DNA of 42,458 bases, from the NCBI GenBank assembly GCA_947591495.1, contig CANQDG010000014.1, positions 1-42,458 on the forward strand, written 5' to 3'. Below, one piece after another: positions 8,086 to 17,058 of the stretch. Origin of the DNA: an uncultured Bacilli bacterium. Lineage in GTDB: Bacteria; Bacillota_I; Bacilli_A; ML615J-28; CAG-313. The notes beneath the pieces are model-generated. The model searched no databases, had not been told where the DNA came from, and was given only the letters and a program-made list of their open reading frames with translations. Within the stretch, counting starts at the first letter, position 1; every line of letters starts with the position of its first letter. The position numbers and the translations under genes are program-made.

Positions 8086-8823
8086 TTAAACTATTTTTTT
8101 GATAACTTTTTTAGCTTTGCTGGAAAAATCTATATATTTTTCATAATATCGATCAATAAATGATGACAAGTTAACTTTACTATCAGATATTATTTGTAAA
8201 AATTTTTCATCTACTTTTTCTAATTTGATTAAATATAAATATTTAAAAATTTTAGTTTCATCCACATTTAACAAATAATTATGATTACTTAAGCAGTTAG
8301 CACAACACACGCCTCCAGCATCAAGTGATAACATTAAGTCACCAGAACGCTTTTGACATTTGGTACAATGATTTAAATTAGGGGCAATTCCTAATAAATA
8401 AAGTAATTTGATTTCAAAAAGATTGAGAACAACTTGTGAATAATCATACATTTCTAATATTTCTAAAATTTTTTTGACAAATTCATAGAACAATTCATGA
8501 TTATCAATATGATTACTAAAGGCTAAAACTTTTTCGATAATAACACTAGCAACTAAAGTTTTTTCATATTCAGACTTTATTTTGGTAAAATTATTGATTA
8601 TATAACCTTCTGTAAAGGTAGAAAGCGTATTGCTATTAGTCATCATAAAATCAACTTCTTGTGGAACAAGCGTATATTTTTTAGTTCCACTATTCATTTT
8701 ATTAGTTCCTCTTAACAATAAATTTACAAGTCCAGTAGGTAAAAGAATGGTAATAATTTTGGCATTATCTTTGTAATCTTTAGTTGTTAGAATAATCCCT
8801 CGGTTTTTTATAATCTGTTTCAT
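8086..8823 (-). CDS. recO: DNA repair protein RecO
   Basis: 245-residue RecO, the RecF-pathway mediator that anneals single strands and helps load RecA with RecR. It opens MKQIIKNRGIILTTKDYKDN, the typical OB-fold start (RGIVL...Y.E), and carries the Cys4 zinc site (C-x2-C near 165-168, HCTKCQ, and CxxC near 183-186, VCCANC). The start at 8823 is chosen over 8847 because the first eight residues of the longer frame are basic and unlike the family, and GAGGAAG lies 5 bases before the 8823 ATG. It overlaps yqzL by 44 bases. Confidence 0.9.
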   Translation of the reverse strand: MKQIIKNRGIILTTKDYKDNAKIITILLPTGLVNLLLRGTNKMNSGTKKYTLVPQEVDFMMTNSNTLSTFTEGYIINNFTKIKSEYEKTLVASVIIEKVLAFSNHIDNHELFYEFVKKILEILEMYDYSQVVLNLFEIKLLYLLGIAPNLNHCTKCQKRSGDLMLSLDAGGVCCANCLSNHNYLLNVDETKIFKYLYLIKLEKVDEKFLQIISDSKVNLSSFIDRYYEKYIDFSSKAKKVIKKIV

Positions 8824-8932
8824 AAGCTTCCTCTTTCTTTTTGGCAAACTTATAATTTAAATAGTCTTCTATTCGACCAGTTGTGGAAAATTTGTCCCAA
8901 TATTGTTGGACTTTACTTTTTGGCAATTTCAT
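8780..8932 (-). CDS. yqzL: YqzL-like small protein, overlapping recO
   Basis: Up to 50 residues, containing QQYWDKFSTTGRIEDYLNYK, which matches the W-x-x-FS-x-TG-x-I-x-x-YL-x-YK pattern of B. subtilis YqzL. That gene also sits between era and recO, so sequence and context agree. AAGGAG is only 2 bases from the ATG at 8932 but 8 bases from an in-frame TTG at 8926, so the real start may be the TTG (48 residues). The function of the family is unknown. The 3' end runs 44 bases into recO in another frame, which suggests coupled translation. Confidence 0.7.
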   Translation of the reverse strand: MKLPKSKVQQYWDKFSTTGRIEDYLNYKFAKKKEEAYETDYKKPRDYSNN

Positions 8933-8996
8933 CACTCCTTAAATTTAGGATGAATAAAATATGCTTATTTTATACTTTGGTAAAAATTGAAATTTT

Positions 8997-9902
8997 TTAC
9001 ATATCATCGTTTATATAGCCATATTCTTTTAGTTGATATTTTTTATTACGCCAATCTTTTTCAACTTTAACAAATAATTCTAAATAAATAGTTACTCCTA
9101 ATAATTTTTGGATATCCTTGCGTGCATCAATACCAATTTTTTTAATCATTGTGCCATCTTTACCAATAATAATCTTTTTTTGTGATGGTCTTTCGACAAC
9201 AATCGTTGCAAAAATTTCAACTTTGTTAGAGGCTTCTTTAAAGCGTTCAATTAAAATTGCCACACTATGAGGAACTTCTTGTTCTGTATGTAAAAGAATT
9301 TTTTCTCTTATTATTTCGGCTACAATAAAACGTTCAGGTTGAACTAACAATTGGTCTTCTGGATAATACATTGGACCATTTGGTAATAAGGCAACAATTG
9401 TTTCTAAAAGTTTATCAATATTAAAATTATGAGTAGCACTAATACTTAAACCATTAATAAAATTTCCTGCACTTCGGTATTGTTCCATCTTTTTAACCAA
9501 AGTTTCTTGATCATGAATTAAATCAACTTTATTAGCTACTAAAAGAGCAGGTATTTTAAGTTTATCAATGGCTTTAAGGAGTTCGCTATCAAGTTCATCA
9601 AATGGTTTGGTAAGATCAACTAATAATAAAGCCACATCTGCACCCTTTAAAGATGATAAGGCCGCATCATTCATAAAGTTACCTAATTCGGTACTAGCTT
9701 TATGAAATCCTGGTGTATCAATAAAAACGATTTGTTCATTGTCAGTTGTGTAAATTCCTTGAATTTGATTTCTTGTTGTTTGGGCTTTGGGCGTTACAAT
9801 GGCAACTTTTTCTTTTAAGATTTGATTTAGTAAAGTGCTTTTACCAACATTTGGGCGACCAATAATACTAACAAAGCCCGATTTAAATTCTTTAGTTGGC
9901 AT
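8997..9902 (-). CDS. era: GTPase Era
   Basis: 301-residue essential GTPase that binds the 3' end of 16S rRNA and aids 30S maturation. G1 is GRPNVGKST (16-24), G2 is in the TTRNQIQGI region, G3 is DTPGF, G4 is NKVD, and the C-terminal KH domain contains IIIGKDGTMIKKIG. The ATG overlaps the 3' end of cdd by 11 bases and has GAGAGGG upstream. The gene order cdd-era-yqzL-recO matches Bacillus. Confidence 0.96.
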   Translation of the reverse strand: MPTKEFKSGFVSIIGRPNVGKSTLLNQILKEKVAIVTPKAQTTRNQIQGIYTTDNEQIVFIDTPGFHKASTELGNFMNDAALSSLKGADVALLLVDLTKPFDELDSELLKAIDKLKIPALLVANKVDLIHDQETLVKKMEQYRSAGNFINGLSISATHNFNIDKLLETIVALLPNGPMYYPEDQLLVQPERFIVAEIIREKILLHTEQEVPHSVAILIERFKEASNKVEIFATIVVERPSQKKIIIGKDGTMIKKIGIDARKDIQKLLGVTIYLELFVKVEKDWRNKKYQLKEYGYINDDM

Positions 9903-10299
9903 TTAATTCCCTCTCATCAAATAAATTTGGAAGTAATTCACTTACCTTTATAACTTTATATTCTTTATTAAGTTTAAATAAAGTAATTGTGGCATCTTTT
10001 TCCATTAATTCACAAATTACTTGACGACAAGCTCCACAAGGATATAAATAATTTTGGCTTTTACCAATTAAAACAAGTTCAGCAATATCATTTTTACGAT
10101 ATCCATTAGAATATGTCGCAAATAGTGCACTTCTTTCGGCACAGTTGGTTAATCCATATGAAGCATTTTCGATATTACTTCCTAAATAATATTGACCATT
10201 TTTTAAAATAACTAAGGCACCTACTTGAAATAAAGAATATTTAGCATAAGCATTTTGATATGCCTTTAATACTAATTCATATTTTTCCTCAATTTTCAT
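9892..10299 (-). CDS. cdd: Cytidine deaminase
   Basis: 135-residue homotetrameric zinc enzyme that converts cytidine and deoxycytidine to uridine forms for pyrimidine salvage. It shows the substrate motif NIENASYGLTNCAERSA (Cys and catalytic Glu) and the second zinc motif PCGACRQV. Length and spacing are those of the small bacterial tetrameric class. It lies between ybeY and era in the conserved order and overlaps era. Confidence 0.95.
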   Translation of the reverse strand: MKIEEKYELVLKAYQNAYAKYSLFQVGALVILKNGQYYLGSNIENASYGLTNCAERSALFATYSNGYRKNDIAELVLIGKSQNYLYPCGACRQVICELMEKDATITLFKLNKEYKVIKVSELLPNLFDERELNAN

Positions 10300-10308
10300 T
10301 TTATTCTC

Positions 10309-10755
10309 CTATCTATTTATTTGTAACTCGTTCAAAATTTCATTTTGCAAATTATTCATAATAAGTTCGTCTTCTTTTTCAAGATGATCATAACCTAGTA
10401 AATGTAAAATACCATGAGTCATTAGAAAAGCACATTCGCGGTAAGGAGAGTGGCCATAACTTTGAGCTTGTTCAAAAACTTTTTCCTTACAAATAAAAAT
10501 ATCGCCTAGCTCATATGGTAAATCACCATCTTCATCATCACCATAAGCAAAAGAAATAACATCGGTTGGTCGATCAATTTTACGATATTCTTTATTAATT
10601 TCATGAATTTTTTCTAAATCTACAAAAATGTAACTAATAATATGTTTAGTTTTAATTTTTAATTTTTGTGTTGTTTTTTTTAAAATTCTTTTGGCAAGTT
10701 TGTTAACGTCGAAATCAAATTCTTCAATTGAACCTATTATGTTATATTTTATCAT
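10309..10755 (-). CDS. ybeY: Endoribonuclease YbeY
   Basis: 148-residue zinc-dependent RNase needed for 16S rRNA 3'-end processing and ribosome quality control. The metal motif [11 protein letters not shown] (HxxxHxxxxxH) is near the C-terminus and [10 protein letters not shown] is the conserved core segment. I use the ATG at 10755 (MIKYNIIGS) because GAGGAAAAAT precedes it; the longer frame to 10791 lies inside phoH and has no ribosome site. It overlaps the 3' end of phoH by 14 bases. Confidence 0.93.
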   Translation of the reverse strand: MIKYNIIGSIEEFDFDVNKLAKRILKKTTQKLKIKTKHIISYIFVDLEKIHEINKEYRKIDRPTDVISFAYGDDEDGDLPYELGDIFICKEKVFEQAQSYGHSPYRECAFLMTHGILHLLGYDHLEKEDELIMNNLQNEILNELQINR

Positions 10756-11737
10756 ATTTTTCCTCGTATTTAGCAATGATTTTGGCCACAATTGGATGAC
10801 GCATTACATCATATTTAGTAAAGTTAATATGTTTAATTCCTGGTATATCTTTTAAAATCATTGTAGCCTCTTGTAAACCACTCGCAAAATGATTTGGTAA
10901 ATCAATTTGGGTAACATCACCAGTAATAACCATTTTTGATCTGAACCCCAGTCTTGTAACAAACATTTTCATTTGATTGCTAGTCGTATTTTGCGCCTCA
11001 TCTAAAATTATAAAAGCATTATCAAGTGTTCTTCCGCGCATATAAGCAAGGGGGGCAATTTCGATAACATTTTTTTCAATATATTTATCAACATTTTCTT
11101 TACCTAAAAATTCATATAATGCATCATAAATAGGAATTAAATACGGATCAACTTTATCTTTTAAGTCACCTGGTAAGAAACCTAATTTTTCCCCTGCTTC
11201 AACCGCTGGTCTTGTAATAATAATTTTTTTAATCTGATTTTTTTTCAAAAGGTTTACCGCATAAGCAACCGCTAAATAGGTTTTACCAGTTCCGGCACTA
11301 CCAGTTACAAAAATAATATTAGCTTCTTCTAAAGCATCTAGATATTTTTTTTGTCCAAGTGTTTTGGCAATAATTTTTTTACCTTCAAAAGTATTTAACA
11401 CAAGTTTCTTATTTTGATAAAAATCTAAGATTTCTTCTGCGGTTAAATCATTATTTTCACTATTAACAAATAACATAATGATATGAATAATATCACGTTC
11501 TTCAATTTGTTGACCACGACATAGTAATTCTTTAATGACATTTAAAATATACTTAATCTTGATAAATAAACTTTCATTAGTTTTGTTGATTGCTTGATCA
11601 ATAGTGATAGCACCACTAATATGATTAAGTTTAACATTAAGTTCGGTGGCAATAAGATCTAGTTTTTGATTATTAGGTCCTAAAAAATTCTTTTCTAAAT
11701 CTAAATTTTCAAATTCTAAAATAGTTTCAAAAGCCAT
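10742..11737 (-). CDS. phoH: PhoH-like ATPase (PhoL)
   Basis: 331-residue PhoH/PhoL-type P-loop ATPase, usually encoded just before ybeY and linked with it in RNA metabolism. Walker A is [11 protein letters not shown] (about 145-155) and the Walker B-like segment is [12 protein letters not shown]. The [15 protein letters not shown] and GRTLDNAFI segments are hallmarks of the family. AAGGTGATTAA precedes the ATG, and an extended -10 promoter lies upstream. It is the first gene of the phoH-ybeY-cdd-era-yqzL-recO run. Confidence 0.94.
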   Translation of the reverse strand: MAFETILEFENLDLEKNFLGPNNQKLDLIATELNVKLNHISGAITIDQAINKTNESLFIKIKYILNVIKELLCRGQQIEERDIIHIIMLFVNSENNDLTAEEILDFYQNKKLVLNTFEGKKIIAKTLGQKKYLDALEEANIIFVTGSAGTGKTYLAVAYAVNLLKKNQIKKIIITRPAVEAGEKLGFLPGDLKDKVDPYLIPIYDALYEFLGKENVDKYIEKNVIEIAPLAYMRGRTLDNAFIILDEAQNTTSNQMKMFVTRLGFRSKMVITGDVTQIDLPNHFASGLQEATMILKDIPGIKHINFTKYDVMRHPIVAKIIAKYEEKYDKI

Positions 11738-11760
11738 TTAATCACCTTGCTTTCCTTTAT

Positions 11761-11770
11761 ATTATACCAA
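11761..11770 (-). promoter_or_regulatory. Extended -10 promoter of the phoH-ybeY-cdd-era-yqzL-recO run
   Basis: Minus strand TTGGTATAAT (TGn plus TATAAT, complement of 11761-11766), with a weak TTTATA -35 at 17 bases. It lies about 20 bases before the phoH ribosome site. Confidence 0.6.
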
Positions 11771-11841
11771 ATTTTATTAAAAATATAAAGCAATTAACAA
11801 AATTTGCAACTAAGATGGTTTTATAAAAGCACTTAAGGTAA

Positions 11842-11873
11842 TAAAAAAAGTTAATGAAGTAATTTTTTAACTT
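11842..11873 (-). terminator. Terminator after the unknown 220-aa gene
   Basis: Minus strand AAGTTAA...TTAACTT followed by TTTTTATT. The 5' arm overlaps the stop codon of the gene ending at 11867. Confidence 0.65.
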
Positions 11874-12529
11874 GTTAGAGGATCTACCATTAACTTTTTT
11901 AGTTGATCTAAATAGTTTTCACAACTATATGATAAATGAAATTTACATAAATTATCAATCGATTCAATATGACTATTTAAAAAATCATATAAATAGACAA
12001 ATGTTAACTCACTAGCAAGGTCATAATTTAATCCTTCATTATTGAATAGATAAATATGATTATTTTTAACAATAACAATTGCAATTAAATGTTTTTTTTG
12101 CTTATATGATAAAATAGCCCCATAATATACTTTAGTATCTTCTTCTTTAATCGATAATAAATAATTATATAAATTTAATGATATTAAAAAGGCATAATTA
12201 GTTAGATATTCCATATGAAAATTTTGATTAAAATGAATAATCATAAATTCTTTTTTATAAATAATCTTACTTGCAATTTCTCCTTTTAATAAAAGGCGAA
12301 AAATTTCAAAAACAAAGCTTAATTTTTTATAATTTATACTAGCCACTTGAATAATTCCGGTTGTATCTTTAAAAAAAGTTATTTGTTTATTGCAAATAAC
12401 CTTTTTTACAAAAAAATCCCATTTAAAAGGGTATTGCTTGGAATATATACTTACAATCTGAAAAAATTTTTGATCAATTGTTGACTGATTAATCAAATTC
12501 AAAGAATAAGCTTGGCTAGTAAAAAACAT
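11867..12529 (-). CDS. Hypothetical protein, 220 aa, behind RNase J
   Basis: I do not recognise a family. The protein is rich in aromatic and large aliphatic residues (Phe, Tyr, Ile, Leu, Asn, Lys), with no clear signal peptide, no long enough hydrophobic run for a confident membrane helix, and no nucleotide or metal motif. The central part (about 130-165) reads like beta strands (YYGAILSY, HLIAIVIVKNNHIYLFN). It lies 45 bases after RNase J on the same strand. Its ribosome site (GAGGTGAT) sits inside a hairpin arm, suggesting controlled translation or a terminator overlapping it. It ends in its own terminator. Confidence 0.6.
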   Translation of the reverse strand: MFFTSQAYSLNLINQSTIDQKFFQIVSIYSKQYPFKWDFFVKKVICNKQITFFKDTTGIIQVASINYKKLSFVFEIFRLLLKGEIASKIIYKKEFMIIHFNQNFHMEYLTNYAFLISLNLYNYLLSIKEEDTKVYYGAILSYKQKKHLIAIVIVKNNHIYLFNNEGLNYDLASELTFVYLYDFLNSHIESIDNLCKFHLSYSCENYLDQLKKLMVDPLTS

Positions 12530-12563
12530 AAAATCACCTCAATCATAAATATGAGATGATTTT
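12530..12563 (-). promoter_or_regulatory. Hairpin covering the ribosome site of the 220-aa gene
   Basis: Minus strand AAAATCATCTCA (complement of 12552-12563), 10-base loop, TGAGGTGATTTT (complement of 12530-12541). All 12 positions pair in RNA, one as G-U. The 3' arm contains the Shine-Dalgarno GAGGTGAT and abuts the ATG at 12529. It may be the rnjA terminator, an RNA switch on translation, or both. Confidence 0.55.
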
Positions 12564-12574
12564 ATATTTTAGAA

Positions 12575-14248
12575 CTATTTTGATACATCAACTAATGTGC
12601 AAATAATAACTGGACGGTGTTTAGTTAATTTTAACATTAATTTTAAAGTTTCTTCTTCAATAGCTGTTTTAATCTTTTCTAGATCGAAAGATTTCTTGAC
12701 TAAACCATTTTCAACAATTTTACGGGCTATTTGCGAAATCTTTAAGTTTAATTCATCACTTGGAAGATTGTATGATAAGCCTTTTGTTACAACATTGGGG
12801 ATTGAAACAACTTTACGAAGACGAATATCATAATTTATCGTTAAAATCAAAACACCTTCTTCGGATAATGTTTCACGTTTTTTGATAACTTCTTCATTAA
12901 CATTACCAAGTAGTGATCCATCAACAAAAATATCACCGGTTGCAATTAAAGAACGATTCGTAATAATACCATTTTCAAATTCAACTATTTCACCATTATC
13001 TAATAATAAAATATCATCATCTTGATAACCAGCATCTTTAGCAACTAAATATTGTTCATACATATGGCGATATTCACCTTTAATAGGAACAATAAATGTC
13101 GGTTTTAACATTGCATATAAGAGTTTTAAATCTTCTTTATCGGCATGTGAACTACGTAAAATTGTTTTATCAAAGATTTCAATATCTACATCATAACGAT
13201 ATAACGTATTTAATGAATCTATTGCATTTTTTTCCGTACCAGGTAGTGGAGGACTCATAACAATAACTTTATCAGTTGGAACAAATTTGACATAATGATC
13301 CTCACCAAGTGCCATTTTCACTAAATGATTATATGGCTCATTTCTAACCCCTGTTACAATAATTACTAAATCATTATCTAAACGTTGAAATTTGGCATCT
13401 TCAAATGGTTCTAAATTAATTAATCGTTCTTTCGGAATGCTTAAATAATTAGAATCAATTGCAATATCAATGATTTTTTTAGCATTACGTCCAATAATCG
13501 CAATTTTTCTCCCTTTTGCAACCGACATATTGATAATTTTTTGAATTCTACTTAAATCGGATGAATAAGTTGAAACAATGATTCTTCCTTGCGAGTTAAC
13601 TAAAATATTTTTATAACTATGTTCTAGTAATGAATCATTTTTAATGCGATTAATGGTGCCGGCACCGATACTTTCAGCTAAAACTGCTAATACATGACCT
13701 TTACCAAGATCAGTAATTTTATCAAAGGAAGTTTGATATTTTCCATAATTAGTCGGACCAAAAATAAAATCCGTACAATAAACAATTGAACCATCAGAAG
13801 TATTAATTGAAATAGCTACTGATTCGGGAATACTATGGGTTGTATTAAAGAAAGAAACGTTAACATTGCCAAATTTAAGAATTTTATTTTCATTGATGCG
13901 AAATAATTTATAGTTTTTAAAATCCATTTTATTATTTAAGAGTAAATTTTCAATCAAGCAAATTGTAAAATGGGTACCATAAATTCGTGTTGGGATTTGC
14001 TTTAACAAATATGGTAAAGCATTAATATGATCTTCGTGACCATGGGAAATAAAAACGCCTTCGATTCGTTCTTTATTTTTAACCAAATATGATATATCGG
14101 CAATAACGGCATCAACACCATACATATCAATATCAGGGTATTTAATGCCTGCATCAAGAATGAAAATATGATTATCGACTTCAACAACATACATATTTTT
14201 GCCATTTTCACCAAGGCCACCCAGTGCAAAAATTTTTATATTTGCCAT
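12575..14248 (-). CDS. rnjA: Ribonuclease J
   Basis: 557-residue metallo-beta-lactamase/beta-CASP ribonuclease with 5'-3' exo- and endonuclease activity, central to mRNA decay and rRNA processing in Firmicutes. It opens ANIKIFALGGLGENGKNMYV and carries the metal motif SHGHEDHINALPYL (about 73-86), TTHSIPES and the beta-CASP segment SSHADKEDL. Length matches RNase J1. The ATG at 14248 is used because AGGA lies 8 bases before it; the 14257 ATG is too close to the same site. It has its own strong promoter. Confidence 0.94.
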   Translation of the reverse strand: MANIKIFALGGLGENGKNMYVVEVDNHIFILDAGIKYPDIDMYGVDAVIADISYLVKNKERIEGVFISHGHEDHINALPYLLKQIPTRIYGTHFTICLIENLLLNNKMDFKNYKLFRINENKILKFGNVNVSFFNTTHSIPESVAISINTSDGSIVYCTDFIFGPTNYGKYQTSFDKITDLGKGHVLAVLAESIGAGTINRIKNDSLLEHSYKNILVNSQGRIIVSTYSSDLSRIQKIINMSVAKGRKIAIIGRNAKKIIDIAIDSNYLSIPKERLINLEPFEDAKFQRLDNDLVIIVTGVRNEPYNHLVKMALGEDHYVKFVPTDKVIVMSPPLPGTEKNAIDSLNTLYRYDVDIEIFDKTILRSSHADKEDLKLLYAMLKPTFIVPIKGEYRHMYEQYLVAKDAGYQDDDILLLDNGEIVEFENGIITNRSLIATGDIFVDGSLLGNVNEEVIKKRETLSEEGVLILTINYDIRLRKVVSIPNVVTKGLSYNLPSDELNLKISQIARKIVENGLVKKSFDLEKIKTAIEEETLKLMLKLTKHRPVIICTLVDVSK

Positions 14249-14270
14249 AATATCCATCCTTTCTTAGCAT

Positions 14271-14299
14271 ATTATACTAAATAAAGGGGCTTTTTGCAA
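14271..14299 (-). promoter_or_regulatory. Sigma-A promoter of rnjA
   Basis: Minus strand TTGCAA (14294-14299), exact 17-base spacer, TATAAT (14271-14276), then AAAGGA and the rnjA ATG. It separates RNase J from the upstream spoVAF. Confidence 0.8.
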
Positions 14300-14318
14300 G
14301 GATTTCGTATAGTTATAA

Positions 14319-15695
14319 TTATTTAGTTTTTTTATTTTTGTAAGGCTTGCGAAAAAGTTGTTGGAGCATTGCTTTAAAATTAAAAGGGATTAACGGATAT
14401 AAATAAGGGCGACCAAAACTTTTCAAAAGGGCTAAATAAATGATTAAACCTAAAATACTTGCTATAAATCCATAAATACCAAAACAAAAAACGCAAATGA
14501 TGACAACTAATTTGGCAATTTTATTGGCTAAGCTCAGTTCATAACTAGGTGTTATATACGAACCGATTGCGGAAATAGCACCCAATAAAACCACTTGTTC
14601 TGATAAAATATTCATATTGATCGCCATTTCACCTATAATAACCCCCGCAATAATTCCCATTGAAGTTGATAGAGCATTAGGAGTATGAATTGATGCCATT
14701 CTAATAAATTCAATTCCTAATTCCATCAAAATTAATTGAATAAAAATAGCACCATGATTATTATCTACTTCAAAAATTTTTCCAAAATAACTAAAATGAA
14801 ATTTTTCATATTGAAGCAACATAAACCATAATGGAACAACTAAAAAAGAAACAACGATTCCAATAAAACGAATGAAACGTAAATAAGAACCTGAAATTAA
14901 GGTTTGACGAAATTCTTCCGCATGTTGCATATGATCAAATAAAGATACCGGTCCTAACATTGCGCTAGGTGATGTATCTACCATAATTCCAAACATTCCT
15001 TGATATAAATGGGCCGCAAATGTATCAGGCCTTTCGGTATATTTAACTAAAGGATAAGGCGTATAACTATTATTAATGACTAATTCTTCTAAAGCTTTGT
15101 CACTCATCGTTAATTCATCAACTTTAATATTTTCTAACCTTTTGATTGCTTTATTTAAATATTTATGATTGACATAATCTTCTATATAAACAAGGGCTAC
15201 GATAGTTTTACTGATAGTGCCAATTGTATATTTAATTATTTTTAAATTTCCTGTCTTAATTCTTCTTCTAATTAAACCAATATTAGTAGCGATATTTTCG
15301 GTAAAGCCATCCCTACTACCTCTTACTACTTTTTCACTATCTGGTTCTTCAATTCCTCTAGTAGGATAATTTTTTACTTCACTAACAATTGCTTGACATT
15401 CATCATCCATCAAAATAGCTAAGTTCCCATTTAAAATAGCCTCATAAATTGTTTGATAATCATCTTCAACCGTTGTGCTTTCATTTAATAATATTTTAGC
15501 AAGTTCACAAGAGCCCTTATTTTGGGTAAAATGATCTAAAGTATAAATTATATCAATAATGCCTTCACTTTTGGTTAAGAAATTAAGAAAAATCACCCAA
15601 AAATGATGCGTTTCATTTTCAACTTCACGAAATGTGACATCAAAAGATTCTTGATAAGCTAAATCTTTTTTAAGTCGTTCAACAATTAAATTCAT
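14319..15695 (-). CDS. spoVAF: SpoVAF, GerA-family spore membrane protein
   Basis: 458-residue GerA/SpoVAF protein: a soluble N-terminal half with ESTTVEDDYQ-type segments and EEPDSEKVVRGSRDGFTEN (residues ~117-135), followed by several membrane helices from about 270. The EPDSE..VRG.RDGF.E motif is the hallmark of GerA A-subunits and SpoVAF. In Bacillus SpoVAF sits in the spore inner membrane and helps germination. It is the last gene of the spoVAC-D-E-F run (2-base gap after spoVAE). There is no partner gerB/gerC nearby, consistent with SpoVAF rather than a GerA receptor. Confidence 0.9.
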   Translation of the reverse strand: MNLIVERLKKDLAYQESFDVTFREVENETHHFWVIFLNFLTKSEGIIDIIYTLDHFTQNKGSCELAKILLNESTTVEDDYQTIYEAILNGNLAILMDDECQAIVSEVKNYPTRGIEEPDSEKVVRGSRDGFTENIATNIGLIRRRIKTGNLKIIKYTIGTISKTIVALVYIEDYVNHKYLNKAIKRLENIKVDELTMSDKALEELVINNSYTPYPLVKYTERPDTFAAHLYQGMFGIMVDTSPSAMLGPVSLFDHMQHAEEFRQTLISGSYLRFIRFIGIVVSFLVVPLWFMLLQYEKFHFSYFGKIFEVDNNHGAIFIQLILMELGIEFIRMASIHTPNALSTSMGIIAGVIIGEMAINMNILSEQVVLLGAISAIGSYITPSYELSLANKIAKLVVIICVFCFGIYGFIASILGLIIYLALLKSFGRPYLYPLIPFNFKAMLQQLFRKPYKNKKTK

Positions 15696-15696
15696 T

Positions 15697-16047
15697 TTAA
15701 CCTCTTGGTTTACATACTAGCGCTATTAAAAAGGAAAAAAAGATCGCTGCCGCAATTCCACTTGATGTTAAATCAAAAATACCCGTAAATATTCCTAAAT
15801 AGTTACTATTAACAGCTGCATCAACCGCCGCATGAGTTAAAGAATGACCAAAACTAGAAATTGGCAATAATGCGCCTGCTCCAGCAAAATCAACTAATTT
15901 ATCATATAAGTGAAATGCTTCAAAAATGGATCCTAATACAACAAAAATAACAACAATATGAGCAGGTAATAATTTAAAACAATCTAAAATTAATTGAGCA
16001 ATCAAACAAATTAAACCACCTATTAAAAAAGCATTTAAAAAAATCAT
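15697..16047 (-). CDS. spoVAE: SpoVAE (SpoVAEb), DPA channel component
   Basis: 116-residue membrane protein with about four helices, homologous to SpoVAC. It contains FAGAGALLPISSFGHSLTHAA, whose core (GAGALLPISSFGHSL) is the family signature. It is part of the SpoVA complex that moves Ca2+-dipicolinic acid across the spore inner membrane. The start ATG overlaps the spoVAD TGA, and AAAGGAG lies just before it, inside the end of spoVAD. Confidence 0.92.
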   Translation of the reverse strand: MIFLNAFLIGGLICLIAQLILDCFKLLPAHIVVIFVVLGSIFEAFHLYDKLVDFAGAGALLPISSFGHSLTHAAVDAAVNSNYLGIFTGIFDLTSSGIAAAIFFSFLIALVCKPRG

Positions 16048-17054
16048 ACATTACTCCTTTCAAAAACAATAGCATGAGCAATAGCAGGAATCGTTTCGTT
16101 TTGAGCAACCATAATGGGGTTCATTAAAGCACCGGTTGCAATTAGCAAAACTTTTTGATAAATTCCTTTACGCATAGCATCAATTACATAACTAAAACCT
16201 ACTAAAGTAATGCATCCACATCCACTTCCCCCCGCAAAAACTTTTTGACTTTTCGTATCATAAAGCATTAAACCCGCATCATTGTAATTATTTCCTAGAG
16301 GACAGTCAAATTCAGCCATAATACCTTTTAAGACATCGGCGCCATACATTGATAAATCTCCCGTTAAGATTAAATCATATTCAGAAGGTTTTATTTTAAA
16401 GTCTTCTAAATGTTGTCTTAACGTAGAAGCTGCAGCCGGTGCCATTGTTCTACCCATATCTTGCGTATCAGAAAGTTCGGGATCAACAACTGAACCAATT
16501 GTCATTTTTGTAATTTTAATTGTTGAGGCAGAACGTGAAACAATAGCCGATCCTGCTCCGGTTGCGGTAGAAGTCATTGAATTAGGTTTTTGTCCGCCAT
16601 ATTCTGTTGGATAACGAAATTGTCTTTCACTTGTCGAATTATGACTTGAAGTAACCGTTAAAATATTTTCTCCAAAGCCTGCATCAATATAACTTGCGGC
16701 AATAATCAACGATTCAACACAAGTTGAACAGGCCCCATACACCCCTAAATAAGGCACATGATAATCTCGCATTGCATAATTAGTAACTGCTAATTGATTG
16801 TTAAGATCTCCCCCAATGATTAAATTAATATTGTCAATCTCCAACCCACTTTTGACTAATGCTGTATCAATTGCATTTTGTTGCATTTTTATTTCAGCTT
16901 GTTCCCAGTTTTCCGCATTGCAATGATTATCACTATAACTATAATCAAAATATTGTCCTAGTGGTCCTTTTTTTTCTTTTGGTCCTGATATAGTTGAGGC
17001 AGCTCTTAAATAAACATTTTTAAATTCTGCACTATTTTTACCGACATATTTCAT
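16044..17054 (-). CDS. spoVAD: SpoVAD, DPA-binding stage V sporulation protein
   Basis: 336-residue thiolase-fold protein that binds dipicolinic acid on the outer face of the spore inner membrane. Family features: YVGVKNSAEFKNVYLRAAST-type opening (here YVGKNSAEFKNVYLRAAST), GVYGACSTCVESL at the thiolase-like site, TSSHNSTSERQFRYPTEYG and GDLSMYGADV. Length matches B. subtilis SpoVAD (338). It starts 4 bases after spoVAC. It ends in TGA. Confidence 0.95.
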   Translation of the reverse strand: MKYVGKNSAEFKNVYLRAASTISGPKEKKGPLGQYFDYSYSDNHCNAENWEQAEIKMQQNAIDTALVKSGLEIDNINLIIGGDLNNQLAVTNYAMRDYHVPYLGVYGACSTCVESLIIAASYIDAGFGENILTVTSSHNSTSERQFRYPTEYGGQKPNSMTSTATGAGSAIVSRSASTIKITKMTIGSVVDPELSDTQDMGRTMAPAAASTLRQHLEDFKIKPSEYDLILTGDLSMYGADVLKGIMAEFDCPLGNNYNDAGLMLYDTKSQKVFAGGSGCGCITLVGFSYVIDAMRKGIYQKVLLIATGALMNPIMVAQNETIPAIAHAIVFERSNV

Positions 17055-17058
17055 TTTA

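Noticed and set aside
8824-8847. Upstream start for RecO giving eight more residues
   Set aside because: The additional residues are basic and come from the yqzL overlap; the inner ATG has the ribosome site and the family N-terminus.
14002-14229. 75-codon minus-strand frame inside RNase J
   Set aside because: Out of frame with a well-supported gene, no ribosome site, and composition typical of a shadow.
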